Shown here: in pieces, positions 8,221 to 19,468 of the stretch
Layout: each line of letters starts with the position of its first letter
How positions within the stretch are numbered: position 1 is the first letter of the stretch
Assembly: GCF_024756275.1 (NCBI RefSeq)
Contig: NZ_JANUGQ010000017.1
Span: 1 to 64,000 of the forward strand
DNA: 64,000 bases
Reading direction: 5' to 3'
From: Streptomyces pyxinae
GTDB lineage: Bacteria; Actinomycetota; Actinomycetes; Streptomycetales; Streptomycetaceae
Notes under the pieces: model-generated
What the model was told of the DNA's origin: nothing
What the model saw: the letters and a program-made list of their open reading frames with translations, nothing else
Databases searched by the model: none
Made by a program: the position numbers and the translations under genes

Positions 8221-8676
8221 CAGGGCGGCCAGTTCGGCCCGCTGGGCGCCGGACAGCTCGGCCAGGATCGCCCGCTCCTGGGCCAGCAGCCCGGCGAGCG
8301 CCTGATCGGCCCGGTCGCGGCCCTCGGCGGTGAGCCGGACCAGCACCCCGCGCCGGTCGCTGGGGTCGGGGAGCCGTTCGACCAGGCCCTTCTTGGCGAG
8401 CCGGTCGATCCGGTTGGTCATCGTGCCGGAGGTGACCAGCGTCTGGGTGAGCAACTGACCGGGGGAGAGCTGATACGGCGCTCCCGCGCGGCGCAGCGAG
8501 GTGAGGACGTCGAACTCCCAGGGCTCCAGCTGGTGCTCCGCGAAGGCCAGCCGCCGGGCCCGGTCCAGGTGGCGGGCGAGCCGCGAGACCCGGCTGAGCA
8601 CTTCGAGCGGCTCCACGTCGAGGTCCGGGCGCTCCCGGCGCCATGCTGAGACCAGACGGTCGACCTCGTCCTCCAT
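8179..8676 (-). CDS. tamR: MarR-family regulator, TamR-like
   Basis: A 165-residue winged-helix regulator starting MEDEVDRLVSAWRRERPDLDVEPLEVLSRVSRLARHL. The DNA-binding region includes SPGQLLTQTLVTSGTMTNRIDRLAKKGLVERLPDP and the wing DRRGVLVRLTAEG. It is divergent from the trans-aconitate methyltransferase gene, and the shared promoter region holds a perfect MarR-type palindrome. This is the arrangement described for TamR of S. coelicolor, which senses trans-aconitate, citrate and related acids and controls tam and TCA-cycle genes. The name rests on gene order and operator as well as sequence. Its TAA stop is the antisense of the TTA codon in the convergent response regulator. Confidence 0.85.
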   Translation of the reverse strand: MEDEVDRLVSAWRRERPDLDVEPLEVLSRVSRLARHLDRARRLAFAEHQLEPWEFDVLTSLRRAGAPYQLSPGQLLTQTLVTSGTMTNRIDRLAKKGLVERLPDPSDRRGVLVRLTAEGRDRADQALAGLLAQERAILAELSGAQRAELAALLRRLTAPFDNVPG

Positions 8677-8711
8677 GGCGATCAGTGTAGGCGATCTGTC
8701 GATGTAAAGTC

Positions 8712-8725
8712 TCTTGACGTCAAGA
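8712..8725. promoter_or_regulatory. Perfect 14-bp palindromic operator between tamR and tam
   Basis: TCTTGACGTCAAGA is a perfect inverted repeat located 36 bases upstream of tamR and about 110 bases upstream of tam. TTGA-type dyads are typical of MarR-family sites in streptomycetes. A further half-site-like CCCTTGACC lies just downstream (about 8733-8741). Autoregulation together with control of tam is inferred. Confidence 0.8.
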
Positions 8726-8832
8726 TACTGTTCCCTTGACCACTGTCCGAATACCGCCCCCGCCGGTTGGGCAGGACGGGGCGGGGACATGATTCCGCTT
8801 CGGCACACCGTTCCAGCAAGGGGGCTTCGAAC

Positions 8833-9672
8833 ATGCATTCCGCACCAACGTCCGCACCGACGTGGGACCCGCAGCAGTATCTGCGCCACTCCACTCTCCG
8901 GACCCGGCCGTTCCTCGACCTGCTCGCCCGGATACCGGAGCTCCCGGCCACCGCCGCGGGGCGGCCCGCCCGGATCGCGGACATCGGCTGCGGCCCCGGC
9001 AATGTCACCGCCCTCCTCGCCGACCGCTGGCCCGACGCCCGGATCACCGGCTTCGACGTCTCGCCGGAGATGCTGGAACAGGCGGAGAAGCACCACGCGG
9101 GAACCACCCACGGCGGCGGCTGGCTGGACTTCCGCCCCGCCGACGCGGCGCACTGGAAGCCCGACGAGCCCTACGATCTGATCGTCTCCAACGCCGCCCT
9201 CCAGTGGGTGCCCGGCCACCCGGAGTCCTTCCCGGAGTGGATCGCCGGCCTCGCCCCCGGCGGCACCCTGGCCTTCCAGGTCCCCGGCAACTTCGTCTCC
9301 CCCAGCCACGCGCTGCTGGGCGAGCTGTGCGACACCCCGCGCTGGCGGGAGCGGCTGGGCGGCCGGGGGCGGCAGTTCGTCCATGTGCTGAGCCCGGCCG
9401 AGTACCTGGACCGGCTGGCCGCGCTGGGCTGCGACGCGGAGGCGTGGGAGACCACGTACAGCCAGCTGATGCACGGCCCGGACCCGGTGCTGGACTGGGT
9501 GAAGGGCACCGCTCTGCGCCCGGTGCTCACCGCGCTCGACGGCGACGACGAGGCCGTGGCCGCCTTTGTCACCGAATACCGCGACCTGCTGCGCCGGGCC
9601 TACCCGGCGGGGCCGCACGGCACGGTCTTCCCGTTCCGCCGGGTCTTCGCGGTCGCCCGCCGCCGCGACTGA
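8833..9672 (+). CDS. tam: Trans-aconitate 2-methyltransferase
   Basis: A 279-residue class I SAM-dependent methyltransferase that esterifies trans-aconitate, detoxifying an aconitase inhibitor formed from cis-aconitate. The SAM motif is D50-I-G-C-G-P-G56. An acidic ribose-binding region (ITGFDVSPEMLEQAE) and the family motif NAALQWVPGHPESFPEW follow. C-terminal helices (YSQLMHGPDPVLDWVKGTALRPVL) match the Tam family. ATG 8833 has AAGGGGG at 8818-8824. It pairs with the divergent tamR. The last codons (CGC CGC CGC GAC TGA) are the first unit of a 17-bp tandem array. Confidence 0.93.
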   Translation: MHSAPTSAPTWDPQQYLRHSTLRTRPFLDLLARIPELPATAAGRPARIADIGCGPGNVTALLADRWPDARITGFDVSPEMLEQAEKHHAGTTHGGGWLDFRPADAAHWKPDEPYDLIVSNAALQWVPGHPESFPEWIAGLAPGGTLAFQVPGNFVSPSHALLGELCDTPRWRERLGGRGRQFVHVLSPAEYLDRLAALGCDAEAWETTYSQLMHGPDPVLDWVKGTALRPVLTALDGDDEAVAAFVTEYRDLLRRAYPAGPHGTVFPFRRVFAVARRRD

Positions 9673-9870
9673 CCCGCCGCCGCGACTGACCCGCCGCCGC
9701 GACTGACCCGCGTCATGCCTGCCCCGCGCCGTGACTGACGCCCCGCTGTCGTGACTGATCCCCTGTCGTGACCGATCCGCTGTCGCGACTGACCCGCTGT
9801 CGTGACCGATCCGCTGTCGCGACTGACCCGCCGTCGTGAGTGACGCCCCGCTGCTGTGACCGATCCGCTG
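9659..9870. repeat. 17-bp minisatellite starting in the tam 3' end
   Basis: Three perfect 17-bp copies (GCCGCCGCGACTGACCC) lie at 9659-9675, 9676-9692 and 9693-9709. The first includes the tam stop. Diverged copies continue to about 9870. At 9763-9830 two variants alternate as A-B-A-B: CTGTCGTGACCGATCCG and CTGTCGCGACTGACCCG, giving a 34-bp higher-order period. The gene-free stretch runs to 10077 and holds nothing else except the repeat listed next. Confidence 0.92.
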
Positions 9871-10011
9871 TCGCCGCCGGGCCGCCTTCGCCGCCGGCCC
9901 TCCGGAGGGGTGGGTGCCGGGCGGCGGGCGGAGGGCCCGGGCGGATGGGGAACCCGGGCCCGCGCCCCGCCCGTACCGGCCGTCGACCGGTACGGGCAGA
10001 CAGCACCGGCC

Positions 10012-10089
10012 GTCACCGCGGGCCGTCGGTACCGGCCGTCAGGTCAGGCCGTCGCCGCGGGCCGCCGGTACCGGCCGTCAGTGCAGGCC
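10012..10089. repeat. 39-bp tandem duplication over the FG-GAP stop codon
   Basis: Two copies of a 39-bp unit (10012-10050 and 10051-10089) differ at a few positions. Both contain GGTACCGGCCGTCA. The second copy contains the stop codon of the minus-strand FG-GAP gene (10078-10080). This is another 3'-end duplication in the window. Confidence 0.8.
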
Positions 10090-11889
10090 GCGGTAGGTGT
10101 TCCAGCCGGTGCCCAGGCTCACCCGGGGGCTGAAGACGGCCGTGCCCGCGCCGCCGGTCGCGGTGTAGCGGTAGAGCGTGCCGCCCGGGGTGGCGGCGAC
10201 CAGGTCCGCCCGGCCGTCGCCGGTGAGGTCGCCGGGCGCAGCCAGCTGGGCGTACGCCTGCCAGCCGGAGCCGATCAGCACCCGCGCCCGGAACGGCGCC
10301 GAGGCGCTGCCCGTACCGGCGTACAGATAGAGGGCGCCGCCGGGGGTGCGGGCCAGCAGGTCGTCCCGCCCGTCGCCGGTCATGTCCCCGGCGCCGACCA
10401 GCTTGTCGTACGCGTTCCACCCCGCGCCCAGCGCCACCCGCGAGCCCAGCCCCCGGCCGGTGCCGTCGCCCCGGTAGAGGTACAGCACCCCGCCGGAGGT
10501 GCGGGCCAGCAGATCACCCCGGCCGTCCCCGCTCAGATCGCCCGGTCCCACCAGGGCGGTGAACGCGCCCCAGCCGGAGCCCAGTTCGACCGGGCCCTCC
10601 GGGGTGTGCCGGTACAGCCGGCCCGCGTAGACCTCCAGCAGATCGGCGCGGCCGTCCCCGTCCAGCGAGGAGGTGTGGAGCACCTTCGCGCCCTGGAAGC
10701 CGCCCACGTCGCTGAGCTGGTAACGGGCGCTCAGCCTGCCGTTCTCGGCCGACCAGTACTCCCATAGAGTGCCCTTGGTGTCGAGACCGAGCAGCTCCTG
10801 CTTGCCGAAGTCCGGGTTGCCGCCCGTCCCTGCGAGCAGCGGCACGCTCCAGCCGGAGCCGAACCGGGTCGCCGCCGCCAGGGCGCCGTGGGTGGTGGCC
10901 CGGTAGGAGAGCAGGGTGCCGTCGAGCTTCCGCCCGATGAGGTCGGCGCGCCCGTCGCCGTCGAGGTCGTCGATGCTGAAGATCTGGTTGTAGACCCCCC
11001 AGCCGGTGCCGACCCGCACCCGCGCCCGGAACGGCGCCACCGGGTTCCCGGAGCCCGGGTAGAAGTAGAGCTCGCCCGCCGGGGTGCGGGCGTACAGGTC
11101 CGCGACCCCGTCGCCGTCGGAGTCCGGCACCCCGACCAGCTGGTCGTACGCCGCCCAGCCGGTGCCGAGCCGGACCCGGCCCGCGAACGGGTCGGTGAGC
11201 GAGGTCTTCCCCCGGTACAGATACAACTCGCCGCCCGGAGTGCGGGCCAGCAGGTCGTTCCGCCCGTCGCCGGTCAGGTCCCCGGGGACGACCACCTTGT
11301 TGTACGCCGCCCAGCCCCGCCCGGACCAGACCGCCGGGCCCGTCCCCGAGGTGCCCTGGGCGGTGTACGCGGAGAGCGTCCCGTCGAAGGAGACCGTCAG
11401 CAGATCCGGGTTGCCGTCGGCGTCCGGGTCGCCCAGCGGCACCACGTCCTTGAGCTGCTCGCCCGGCCGGCTCCGCAGCGCGAACTCCGGGTTCTCCGGC
11501 CGGTCCGAGAGCACCGACCGGTACACCCCGTCGAAGCCCCGGTACAGGCCCTCGCTGAAGCCGTCACCGGTGAGGTCGAAGCGCGGCTTCGGCACGGCGG
11601 CGGCCCCGGTGCGGCCGGCCTTCCGGTCCTCGGCGGCGGCCCCGGTACGCGCCGCCGCCCGCTCCTTGAGCAGCCCGGCCGACGGGGTCAGCCGGGGTGC
11701 GGCGGCGGGCGGCGCGACCCGCTCCCGCAGGGCGCGTCCGGGCGCCGGGTGGTCCTCCGCCGTCGCGGGCGGGGCCAGCAGGGCGCCGGCGGCGAGCACC
11801 AGCGCGGTGCAGGCGGCGAGCCGCACCCGGCGGGTGCGGCCGGCGGCGGGCCGGGTGCGGGCAGGGCCGAACGATTCCAGGTAAGACAA
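10078..11889 (-). CDS. Secreted FG-GAP/VCBS-repeat protein
   Basis: A 603-residue protein. The TTG at 11889 is preceded on its own strand by GGGGGGA and gives MSYLESFGPARTRP followed by a twin-basic region and a hydrophobic signal segment (VRLAACTALVLAAGALLAPPATA). The start is an inference, because no in-frame ATG fits better. After a linker the protein is built of roughly nine FG-GAP-like calcium-binding repeats. Each carries a DxTGDGRxDLLARTPGG motif followed by a strand ending LYLYRG, together consistent with an extracellular beta-propeller. No catalytic domain is visible. Family members are abundant secreted streptomycete proteins of mostly unknown role. Confidence 0.85.
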   Translation of the reverse strand: MSYLESFGPARTRPAAGRTRRVRLAACTALVLAAGALLAPPATAEDHPAPGRALRERVAPPAAAPRLTPSAGLLKERAAARTGAAAEDRKAGRTGAAAVPKPRFDLTGDGFSEGLYRGFDGVYRSVLSDRPENPEFALRSRPGEQLKDVVPLGDPDADGNPDLLTVSFDGTLSAYTAQGTSGTGPAVWSGRGWAAYNKVVVPGDLTGDGRNDLLARTPGGELYLYRGKTSLTDPFAGRVRLGTGWAAYDQLVGVPDSDGDGVADLYARTPAGELYFYPGSGNPVAPFRARVRVGTGWGVYNQIFSIDDLDGDGRADLIGRKLDGTLLSYRATTHGALAAATRFGSGWSVPLLAGTGGNPDFGKQELLGLDTKGTLWEYWSAENGRLSARYQLSDVGGFQGAKVLHTSSLDGDGRADLLEVYAGRLYRHTPEGPVELGSGWGAFTALVGPGDLSGDGRGDLLARTSGGVLYLYRGDGTGRGLGSRVALGAGWNAYDKLVGAGDMTGDGRDDLLARTPGGALYLYAGTGSASAPFRARVLIGSGWQAYAQLAAPGDLTGDGRADLVAATPGGTLYRYTATGGAGTAVFSPRVSLGTGWNTYRGLH

Positions 11890-12224
11890 GATCCCCCCAC
11901 GGAAGCGATGGAACCGGGCCGGAGAGGTCCGCCCGCCGCGCGCCCCCATCCCCGTACGGCGGCCGTACGGCGAAGTGATGCGAAGGGCGCCGTGCGAGGC
12001 CGTACGGAGCGGTGCGGGAACTGCGGAGGTACGCAGCAGGTACGCAGGTGCAGAGACAGACAGATACGCAGGTGCAGAGACACGCAGAATCAGAGACACG
12101 CAGATTCGGAGGTACGGAGGTACGGCGGTACAGCCGTGCGGTGCGGGGCGGACCGAGCCCGGTGAGCCGGGAGCCTACCGCCGGACACGGACAGGAGTGG
12201 AGGAAAAAGCGAAGATCACGCGCG
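11890..12224. other. Gene-free gap with 24-bp period repeats
   Basis: The leader of the FG-GAP gene and the 3' flank of tetR. TACGCAGGTGCAGAGACA occurs at 12041-12058 and again at 12065-12082 (period 24). Shorter echoes (ACGCAG..AGAGACACGCAG; GGAGGTACGGAGGTACGG) continue to about 12130. No gene or clear terminator is seen. Confidence 0.75.
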
Positions 12225-12905
12225 TCAGCTCTTGCGGTGCCCTATCAGCCGCGGCTTCGCCTCCAGGCCGTCCAGCCCGTGCCAGGCGAGATTGACCAGG
12301 TGGGCGGCCACCTCGGCCTTCTTCGGGCGGCGGGCGTCCAGCCACCACTGGCCGGTCAGTGCCACCATGCCCACCAGCGCCTGGGCGTAGAGCGGCGCCA
12401 GCTTGGGGTCGAAGCCCCGGGCCTTGAACTCCAGGCCCAGGATGTCCTCCACCTGCGTGGCGATGTCGGAGATCAGCGAGGCGAAGGTCCCGGTGGACTG
12501 GGCCACCGGGGAGTCCCGGACCAGGATGCGGAAGCCGTCGGTGTACGCCTCGATGTAGTCGAGCAACGCGAACGCCGCCTGCTCCAGCAGCTCCCGGGGG
12601 TGCCCGGCGGTCAGCGCGCCCGTCACCATGTCGAGCAGCTGGCGCATCTCCCGGTCGACCACGACCGCGTACAGCCCCTCCTTGCCGCCGAAGTGCTCGT
12701 AGACCACCGGCTTGGAGACCCCGGCCTTGGCCGCGATCTCCTCCACCGAGGTGCCCTCGAAGCCGCGCTGGGCGAAGAGCGTGCGACCGATGTCGAGCAG
12801 CTGCTGCCGGCGTTCCGCACCGGTCATCCGGACCCGGCGCCCGCGCCTCGGCTTGTCACTGCCACTGTTGGTGTTGCTTGCATCGATCGCCACGCCGTCC
12901 ATCAT
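12225..12905 (-). CDS. TetR-family regulator coupled to the desaturase
   Basis: A 226-residue regulator. The N-terminal TetR helix-turn-helix at about 28-75 reads MTGAERRQQLLDIGRTLFAQ..GTSVEEIAAKAGVSKPVVYEHFGGKEGLY. The C-terminal ligand-binding region is helical. ATG 12905 overlaps the desaturase stop as ATGA; a second ATG at 12902 is possible. Co-transcription with a fatty-acyl desaturase suggests control of membrane lipid unsaturation in response to an acyl ligand; this is inferred from context. Confidence 0.9.
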   Translation of the reverse strand: MMDGVAIDASNTNSGSDKPRRGRRVRMTGAERRQQLLDIGRTLFAQRGFEGTSVEEIAAKAGVSKPVVYEHFGGKEGLYAVVVDREMRQLLDMVTGALTAGHPRELLEQAAFALLDYIEAYTDGFRILVRDSPVAQSTGTFASLISDIATQVEDILGLEFKARGFDPKLAPLYAQALVGMVALTGQWWLDARRPKKAEVAAHLVNLAWHGLDGLEAKPRLIGHRKS

Positions 12906-13930
12906 GCCGCGTCGGCGGACCGGCTCCCGCGCCGGGCGGATCCCGGGTCACCGGCCTCCGCCCGCCTGGCGTCCAGCCGGGAGGCCGTCGGCCAGCGCAC
13001 GTCGTACGCCCAGCCCAGCTTCTCGAACCAGCGGATCAGCCGTGCCGAGGAGTCCAGCTGCCCGCGCATCACCCCGTGCCGGGCCGAGGTCGGGTCGGCG
13101 TGGTGGAGGTTGTGCCAGGACTCGCCGCAGGAGAGCACCGCCAGCCACCAGACGTTGCCCGACCGGTCCCGGGACTTGAACGGCCGCTTGCCGACCGCGT
13201 GGCAGATGGAGTTGATCGACCAGGTGACGTGGTGGAGCAGGGCGACCCGGACCAGCGAGCCCCAGAAGAACGCGGTGAACGCGCCCCACCAGGACATGGT
13301 CACCAGCCCGCCGACCAGCGGCGGCAGCGCCAGCGACACGACGGTCCACAGCACGAACTGCCGGGAGACCGCCCGCAGCGCCGGGTCCTTGATCAGATCG
13401 GGCGCGTACTTCTGCTGCGGGGTCTGCTCCTCGTCGAACATCCAGCCGATGTGCGCCCACCACAGGCCCTTGAGCAGCGCCGGTACGGTCTCCCCGAACC
13501 GCCAGGGGGAGTGCGGGTCGCCCTCGGCGTCGGAGAACTTGTGGTGCTTGCGGTGGTCGGCCACCCAGCGCACCAGCGGCCCCTCCACCGCCAGCGAGCC
13601 CATCACCGCGAGGGCGATCCGGAGCGGGCGCTTCGCCTTGAACGAGCCATGGGTGAAGTAGCGGTGGAAGCCGATGGTGATCCCGTGGCAGCCGATGTAG
13701 TACATCGCCACCAGCAGTCCCAGGTCGAGCCAGCTCACCCCCCAGCCCCAGGCCAGCGGCACCGCCGCCAGCAGGGCGAGGAACGGCACCGTGATGAACA
13801 GCAGCAGCGCCACCTGTTCGAGTGAGCGCTTGCTGTCCCCGCCGAGCGTGGCGGACGGCAGCCCGGGGGCGGCTCCGGCGGTCCCGGCGCTGCCGGCGGG
13901 GTCGTCGAGCACCTCGGGGGTCATGGTCAT
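12902..13930 (-). CDS. Acyl-CoA delta-9 desaturase (membrane di-iron)
   Basis: A 342-residue membrane enzyme that introduces a cis double bond into long-chain acyl-CoA. All three histidine boxes for the di-iron site are present: H89RYFTH94, H126RKHH130 and H273NLHH277. Four hydrophobic spans surround them (starting VALLLFITVPFLALLAAVPL). GAGGAA lies 4 bases upstream of ATG 13930; ATG 13924 is an alternative. It is first in a two-gene operon with tetR. Electron-donor genes are not nearby. Confidence 0.92.
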   Translation of the reverse strand: MTMTPEVLDDPAGSAGTAGAAPGLPSATLGGDSKRSLEQVALLLFITVPFLALLAAVPLAWGWGVSWLDLGLLVAMYYIGCHGITIGFHRYFTHGSFKAKRPLRIALAVMGSLAVEGPLVRWVADHRKHHKFSDAEGDPHSPWRFGETVPALLKGLWWAHIGWMFDEEQTPQQKYAPDLIKDPALRAVSRQFVLWTVVSLALPPLVGGLVTMSWWGAFTAFFWGSLVRVALLHHVTWSINSICHAVGKRPFKSRDRSGNVWWLAVLSCGESWHNLHHADPTSARHGVMRGQLDSSARLIRWFEKLGWAYDVRWPTASRLDARRAEAGDPGSARRGSRSADAA

Positions 13931-14582
13931 GGATTTCCTCTGGGGGTGAGGGGCACATGGACGGCCTGGTCACGGTCGCGGTCACGATCGCCGGGCCAGG
14001 GGCGCGATCGCTGGTCGGGGCGTGGTCACCGGACCCGCGCCACCGGACCCGGGGCCCGCGCCCCGGATCCCGGACTCCCGGCCCGGCGCTCCCGGGTCCG
14101 GTACTCCCTGGCCCGGTACTTCCCGGCCCCGGACCCGGTCCCGTGTTCCTGCGGCTTCTGCGGTTCCTGCGGCTCTTCTGCGGTCTCTGCGGTCTCCACA
14201 GTTCCTACGGTTCCGTAACCTACGGCTTCGTAAGTATGGCAGTGCCCCGGCGCGCGGCAAGGGGGTCGGCCGGGGCGCGGCGCGAAGCCGGGGGGCGAAG
14301 CGGGGCGAAGCCGGACTCCGGGCGCCGGGGGAAGCCCGGCCCGCGACGGAGGGGCGCCGCCGGGGCCCGGCCCGGCTGCCGGGGCGCCGCGGCCCAGGTC
14401 CGGGGCACGGCCCCGGGAAACCCCGGCCCGGCCCCGGGGCGCCGCCCCCCGGGGAAAACCGGGAAGCGGCCGGGAGAAAATGCCGGGAAGCTGACACCTA
14501 TCCTGGGAGGCGTCGGACAGCGCGGTCCGCCAGCCTCCAGTACCCCTCCAGACGTGCTTCAACATCGCTAGGAGCCGCACCT
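13931..14582. other. 652-bp divergent intergenic region with repeats and ppc promoter
   Basis: No gene is supported. Around 14090-14135 are related GGCCCGGTACT(T/C)CC(C/T) units. At 14146 to about 14217 a 9-bp unit like TTCCTGCGG or CTTCTGCGG is repeated about eight times. The remainder (14230-14470) is GC-rich low complexity. A possible -10 (TATCCT, 14499-14504) is the best candidate for ppc transcription; no convincing -35 is seen. Confidence 0.65.
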
Positions 14583-17312
<2,730 letters not shown>

Positions 17313-17336
17313 GGCCCGGCGCCCCCGCTCTCACGG

Positions 17337-17399
17337 CGAAGGGGGCGCCCGCTCACGACGAAGGGGGCGCCCGGCAGCTCATGCCGGGCGCCCCCTTCG
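17337..17399. terminator. 18-bp perfect terminator hairpin with a duplicated left arm
   Basis: Arms 17359-17376 and 17382-17399 (CGAAGGGGGCGCCCGGCA and its complement) pair perfectly around the loop GCTCA. The first 14 bases of the left arm (CGAAGGGGGCGCCC) are also present at 17337-17350, 22 bases upstream, and could form an alternative hairpin with the same right arm. It probably serves ppc and the convergent small membrane-protein gene. The remaining gap to 17544 is GC-rich with no gene. Confidence 0.9.
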
Positions 17400-17544
17400 C
17401 GCTCACCATCGCCGGACGGCCGACGGAGACAACCGGCGGACGGCCGGTGGACGACCGGGCGCGGTCGGGCCGGGGCCGGCCGGGCAGCCGACCAGCCGGT
17501 CGGCCGGACGACCAGCCGGTCCGACGACCGGCCGAGTCGGCGGG

Positions 17545-18015
17545 TCAGACGATCAGAAACGTCCCCACCAGCAGTGCCGCGCCCGACAGCGCCGAGATCC
17601 AGGCCGCCCGGGTCAGCCGCAGTCCGCCCGCGAGCACCGGGGCCGCCAGCAGCAGCGCCCCGCCCAGCGGCAGCCAGGCGTGCAGCCCGCCCGCCCATCC
17701 GGCGCGGACCGTCTCCCGGGTGCCCGGCTTCACCACCACCGGGTACGACTCGCCCTTCACCACCGCCACCGAACGGTCGATGGTCAGATCCGTCCGCACC
17801 CCGGCGGGGCCGTCCGGGTCGAACCGGCCGGTGCATATCTCCGCACCGCACCCGGTGACCGTCAGCACCCCGTGCTCGCGCCCCTTCGACAGCAGCACAT
17901 GCTGTGCCGTCCCCCAGGACGCCCACACCCCCGCCACCACCAGCACCAGCGTGACCAGCGTCATCGCGACGATCCGGGCCCAGGGAAGGACGGAGAACTT
18001 CCGCTTCTTGCTCAT
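17545..18015 (-). CDS. Small membrane protein of unknown function
   Basis: A 156-residue protein starting MSKKRKFSVLPWARIVAMTL. One N-terminal membrane segment at about 12-32 is followed by an extracytoplasmic domain of about 75 residues with two cysteines (TGCGAEICTG), which could form a disulfide. Two more hydrophobic segments lie near the C-terminus (WLPLGGALLLAAPVLAG and ISALSGAALLVGTFLIV). ATG 18015 is preferred over an upstream in-frame ATG because the basic MSKKRK start suits a membrane protein. It is last in the glmU-prs-rplY-pth direction. No family is recognised. Confidence 0.75.
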   Translation of the reverse strand: MSKKRKFSVLPWARIVAMTLVTLVLVVAGVWASWGTAQHVLLSKGREHGVLTVTGCGAEICTGRFDPDGPAGVRTDLTIDRSVAVVKGESYPVVVKPGTRETVRAGWAGGLHAWLPLGGALLLAAPVLAGGLRLTRAAWISALSGAALLVGTFLIV

Positions 18016-18102
18016 GGGCCCGGATACTCGATGATCTGACCGCACGCGGTCAATCCGAGCGGGCGCCGGGCGCGGGCCGGGCGCGGGCCGGGCGGGGGCC
18101 GC

Positions 18103-18699
18103 TCAGGAGTTGTACGCCGACTGGGCGCGCTCCAGGCCCTCGGTCACCAGGCACTCCACCGCGTCGGCCGTCCGGTCGACGAAGTACTCCAGCTCCTTGC
18201 GCTCGGCCGAGGAGAAGTCCTTGAGCACGAAGTCCGCCACCTGCATCCGGCCCGGCGGACGCCCGATCCCGAACCGCACCCGGTGGTACTCCGGGCCCAT
18301 CGCCTTGGTCATCGACTTCAGCCCGTTGTGCCCGTTGTCGCCGCCGCCCAGCTTCAGCCGCAGCGTCCCGTAGTCGATGTCCAGCTCGTCATGGACCGCC
18401 ACCACCTGGGCGGTGGGCACCTTGTAGAAGTCGCGCAGCGCCGTGACCGGGCCGCCCGAGAGGTTCATGTACGACATCGGCTTGGCCAGGATCACCCGCC
18501 GGTTCGCCGGTCCGGGCGGGCCGATGCGGCCCTCCACCACCTGCGCCTGCGCCTTCTGGGCCCGCTTGAACTTCCCGCCGATCCGGGCCGCGAGCAGCTC
18601 GGCCACCATGAACCCGACATTGTGCCGGTTGCCCGCGTACTCCGGGCCGGGGTTGCCCAGCCCCACGACCAGCCAGGGCGCACCGGTGTCCGTCGTCAT
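18103..18699 (-). CDS. pth: Peptidyl-tRNA hydrolase
   Basis: A 198-residue enzyme that releases peptides from peptidyl-tRNA that dropped off ribosomes. It has VVGLGNPGPEYAGNRHNVGF with catalytic H26 and substrate-binding N16, the second signature KPMSYMNLSGGPV, and VHDELDIDYGTLRLKLGGGDNGHNGLKS. Length and start are typical. It lies directly downstream of rplY, the usual actinobacterial neighbour. Its 3' flank (18058-18100) is a run of short GGGCGCGGGCC repeats. Confidence 0.96.
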   Translation of the reverse strand: MTTDTGAPWLVVGLGNPGPEYAGNRHNVGFMVAELLAARIGGKFKRAQKAQAQVVEGRIGPPGPANRRVILAKPMSYMNLSGGPVTALRDFYKVPTAQVVAVHDELDIDYGTLRLKLGGGDNGHNGLKSMTKAMGPEYHRVRFGIGRPPGRMQVADFVLKDFSSAERKELEYFVDRTADAVECLVTEGLERAQSAYNS

Positions 18700-18766
18700 G
18701 TCCCCTCAGTCTCCTCGGCCAGTACTACAGAAATGCGGTGAAGCGGAACGGAGCAGCCAAAAAGAG

Positions 18767-18794
18767 GGGGTGGCGGGCCGTGGCCCACCACCCC
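18767..18794 (-). terminator. rplY terminator with U tract
   Basis: On the minus strand, arms 18794-18782 and 18779-18767 form a 13-bp stem with one mismatch. It is followed immediately by CTCTTTTTGG, a canonical U tract that is rare in this GC-rich DNA. It lies between the rplY stop (18869) and the pth start (18699). Confidence 0.75.
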
Positions 18795-18868
18795 GTCGCA
18801 GACACCCGCACCACCGCGGTGACGTCGATACGACCGTCACACCGGTGCGGCTGTCATGCCGGTACGGC

Positions 18869-19468
18869 TCAGGCCTCGGCGGCCTCGTCGCCCTCGGCCT
18901 CGGTCTCCTCGGCGGCCGGCTCCTCGGCCTGCGCGGCCAGGACCTGGAGGACCACCGCGTCCTCCTCGACGGCCAGCGAGACGCCCGACGGCAGCGAGAT
19001 GTCCTTGGCGTGGACGGAGGCACCGGCCTCCAGGCCCTCCACGGAGACGGAGAGGGACTCGGGGATGTGGGTGGCCTCGGCCTCGACCGGCAGCGCGTTG
19101 AGGACGTGCTCCAGCAGGTAGCCGCCCGGGGCCAGCTCGCCCTCGGCCTCGACCGGGACCTCGACGGTGACCTTCTCGCCGCGCTTCACCAGCAGCAGGT
19201 CGACGTGCTCCAGGAAGCCCTTCAGCGGGTCGCGCTGCACGGACTTCGGGATGGCCAGCTCGTTGGTCTTGCCGTCGATGTCCAGGGAGATCAGGACGTT
19301 CGGGGTACGCAGCGCCAGCAGCAGGGCGTGACCCGGCAGGGTCAGGTGCTGGGGCTCGGAGCCGTGGCCGTACAGCACACCGGGAACCTGGTCGGCACGG
19401 CGGATGCGGCGGGCGGCACCCTTACCGAACTCGGTACGGGTCTGGGCGGTGATCTTCACCTCGGACAT
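18869..19468 (-). CDS. rplY: 50S ribosomal protein L25/general stress protein Ctc
   Basis: A 199-residue 5S rRNA-binding protein. It has an L25 domain at about 1-95 (ITAQTRTEFGKGAARRIRRADQVPGVLYGHG) and a C-terminal TL5/CTC beta domain (VDLLLVKRGEKVTVEVPVE..GLEAGASVHAKDI), ending in an acidic Ala/Glu tail (EEPAAEETEAEGDEAAEA) common in actinobacteria. ATG 19468 has GAGGAG at proper distance; the in-frame GTG at 19474 overlaps that spacing and is rejected. Confidence 0.95.
   Translation of the reverse strand: MSEVKITAQTRTEFGKGAARRIRRADQVPGVLYGHGSEPQHLTLPGHALLLALRTPNVLISLDIDGKTNELAIPKSVQRDPLKGFLEHVDLLLVKRGEKVTVEVPVEAEGELAPGGYLLEHVLNALPVEAEATHIPESLSVSVEGLEAGASVHAKDISLPSGVSLAVEEDAVVLQVLAAQAEEPAAEETEAEGDEAAEA

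Noticed and set aside
13946..14571. Open frames in the desaturase-ppc gap
   Set aside because: The translations are Pro/Arg/Gly low complexity over 9-bp repeats, without ribosome-binding sites or families; treated as intergenic.
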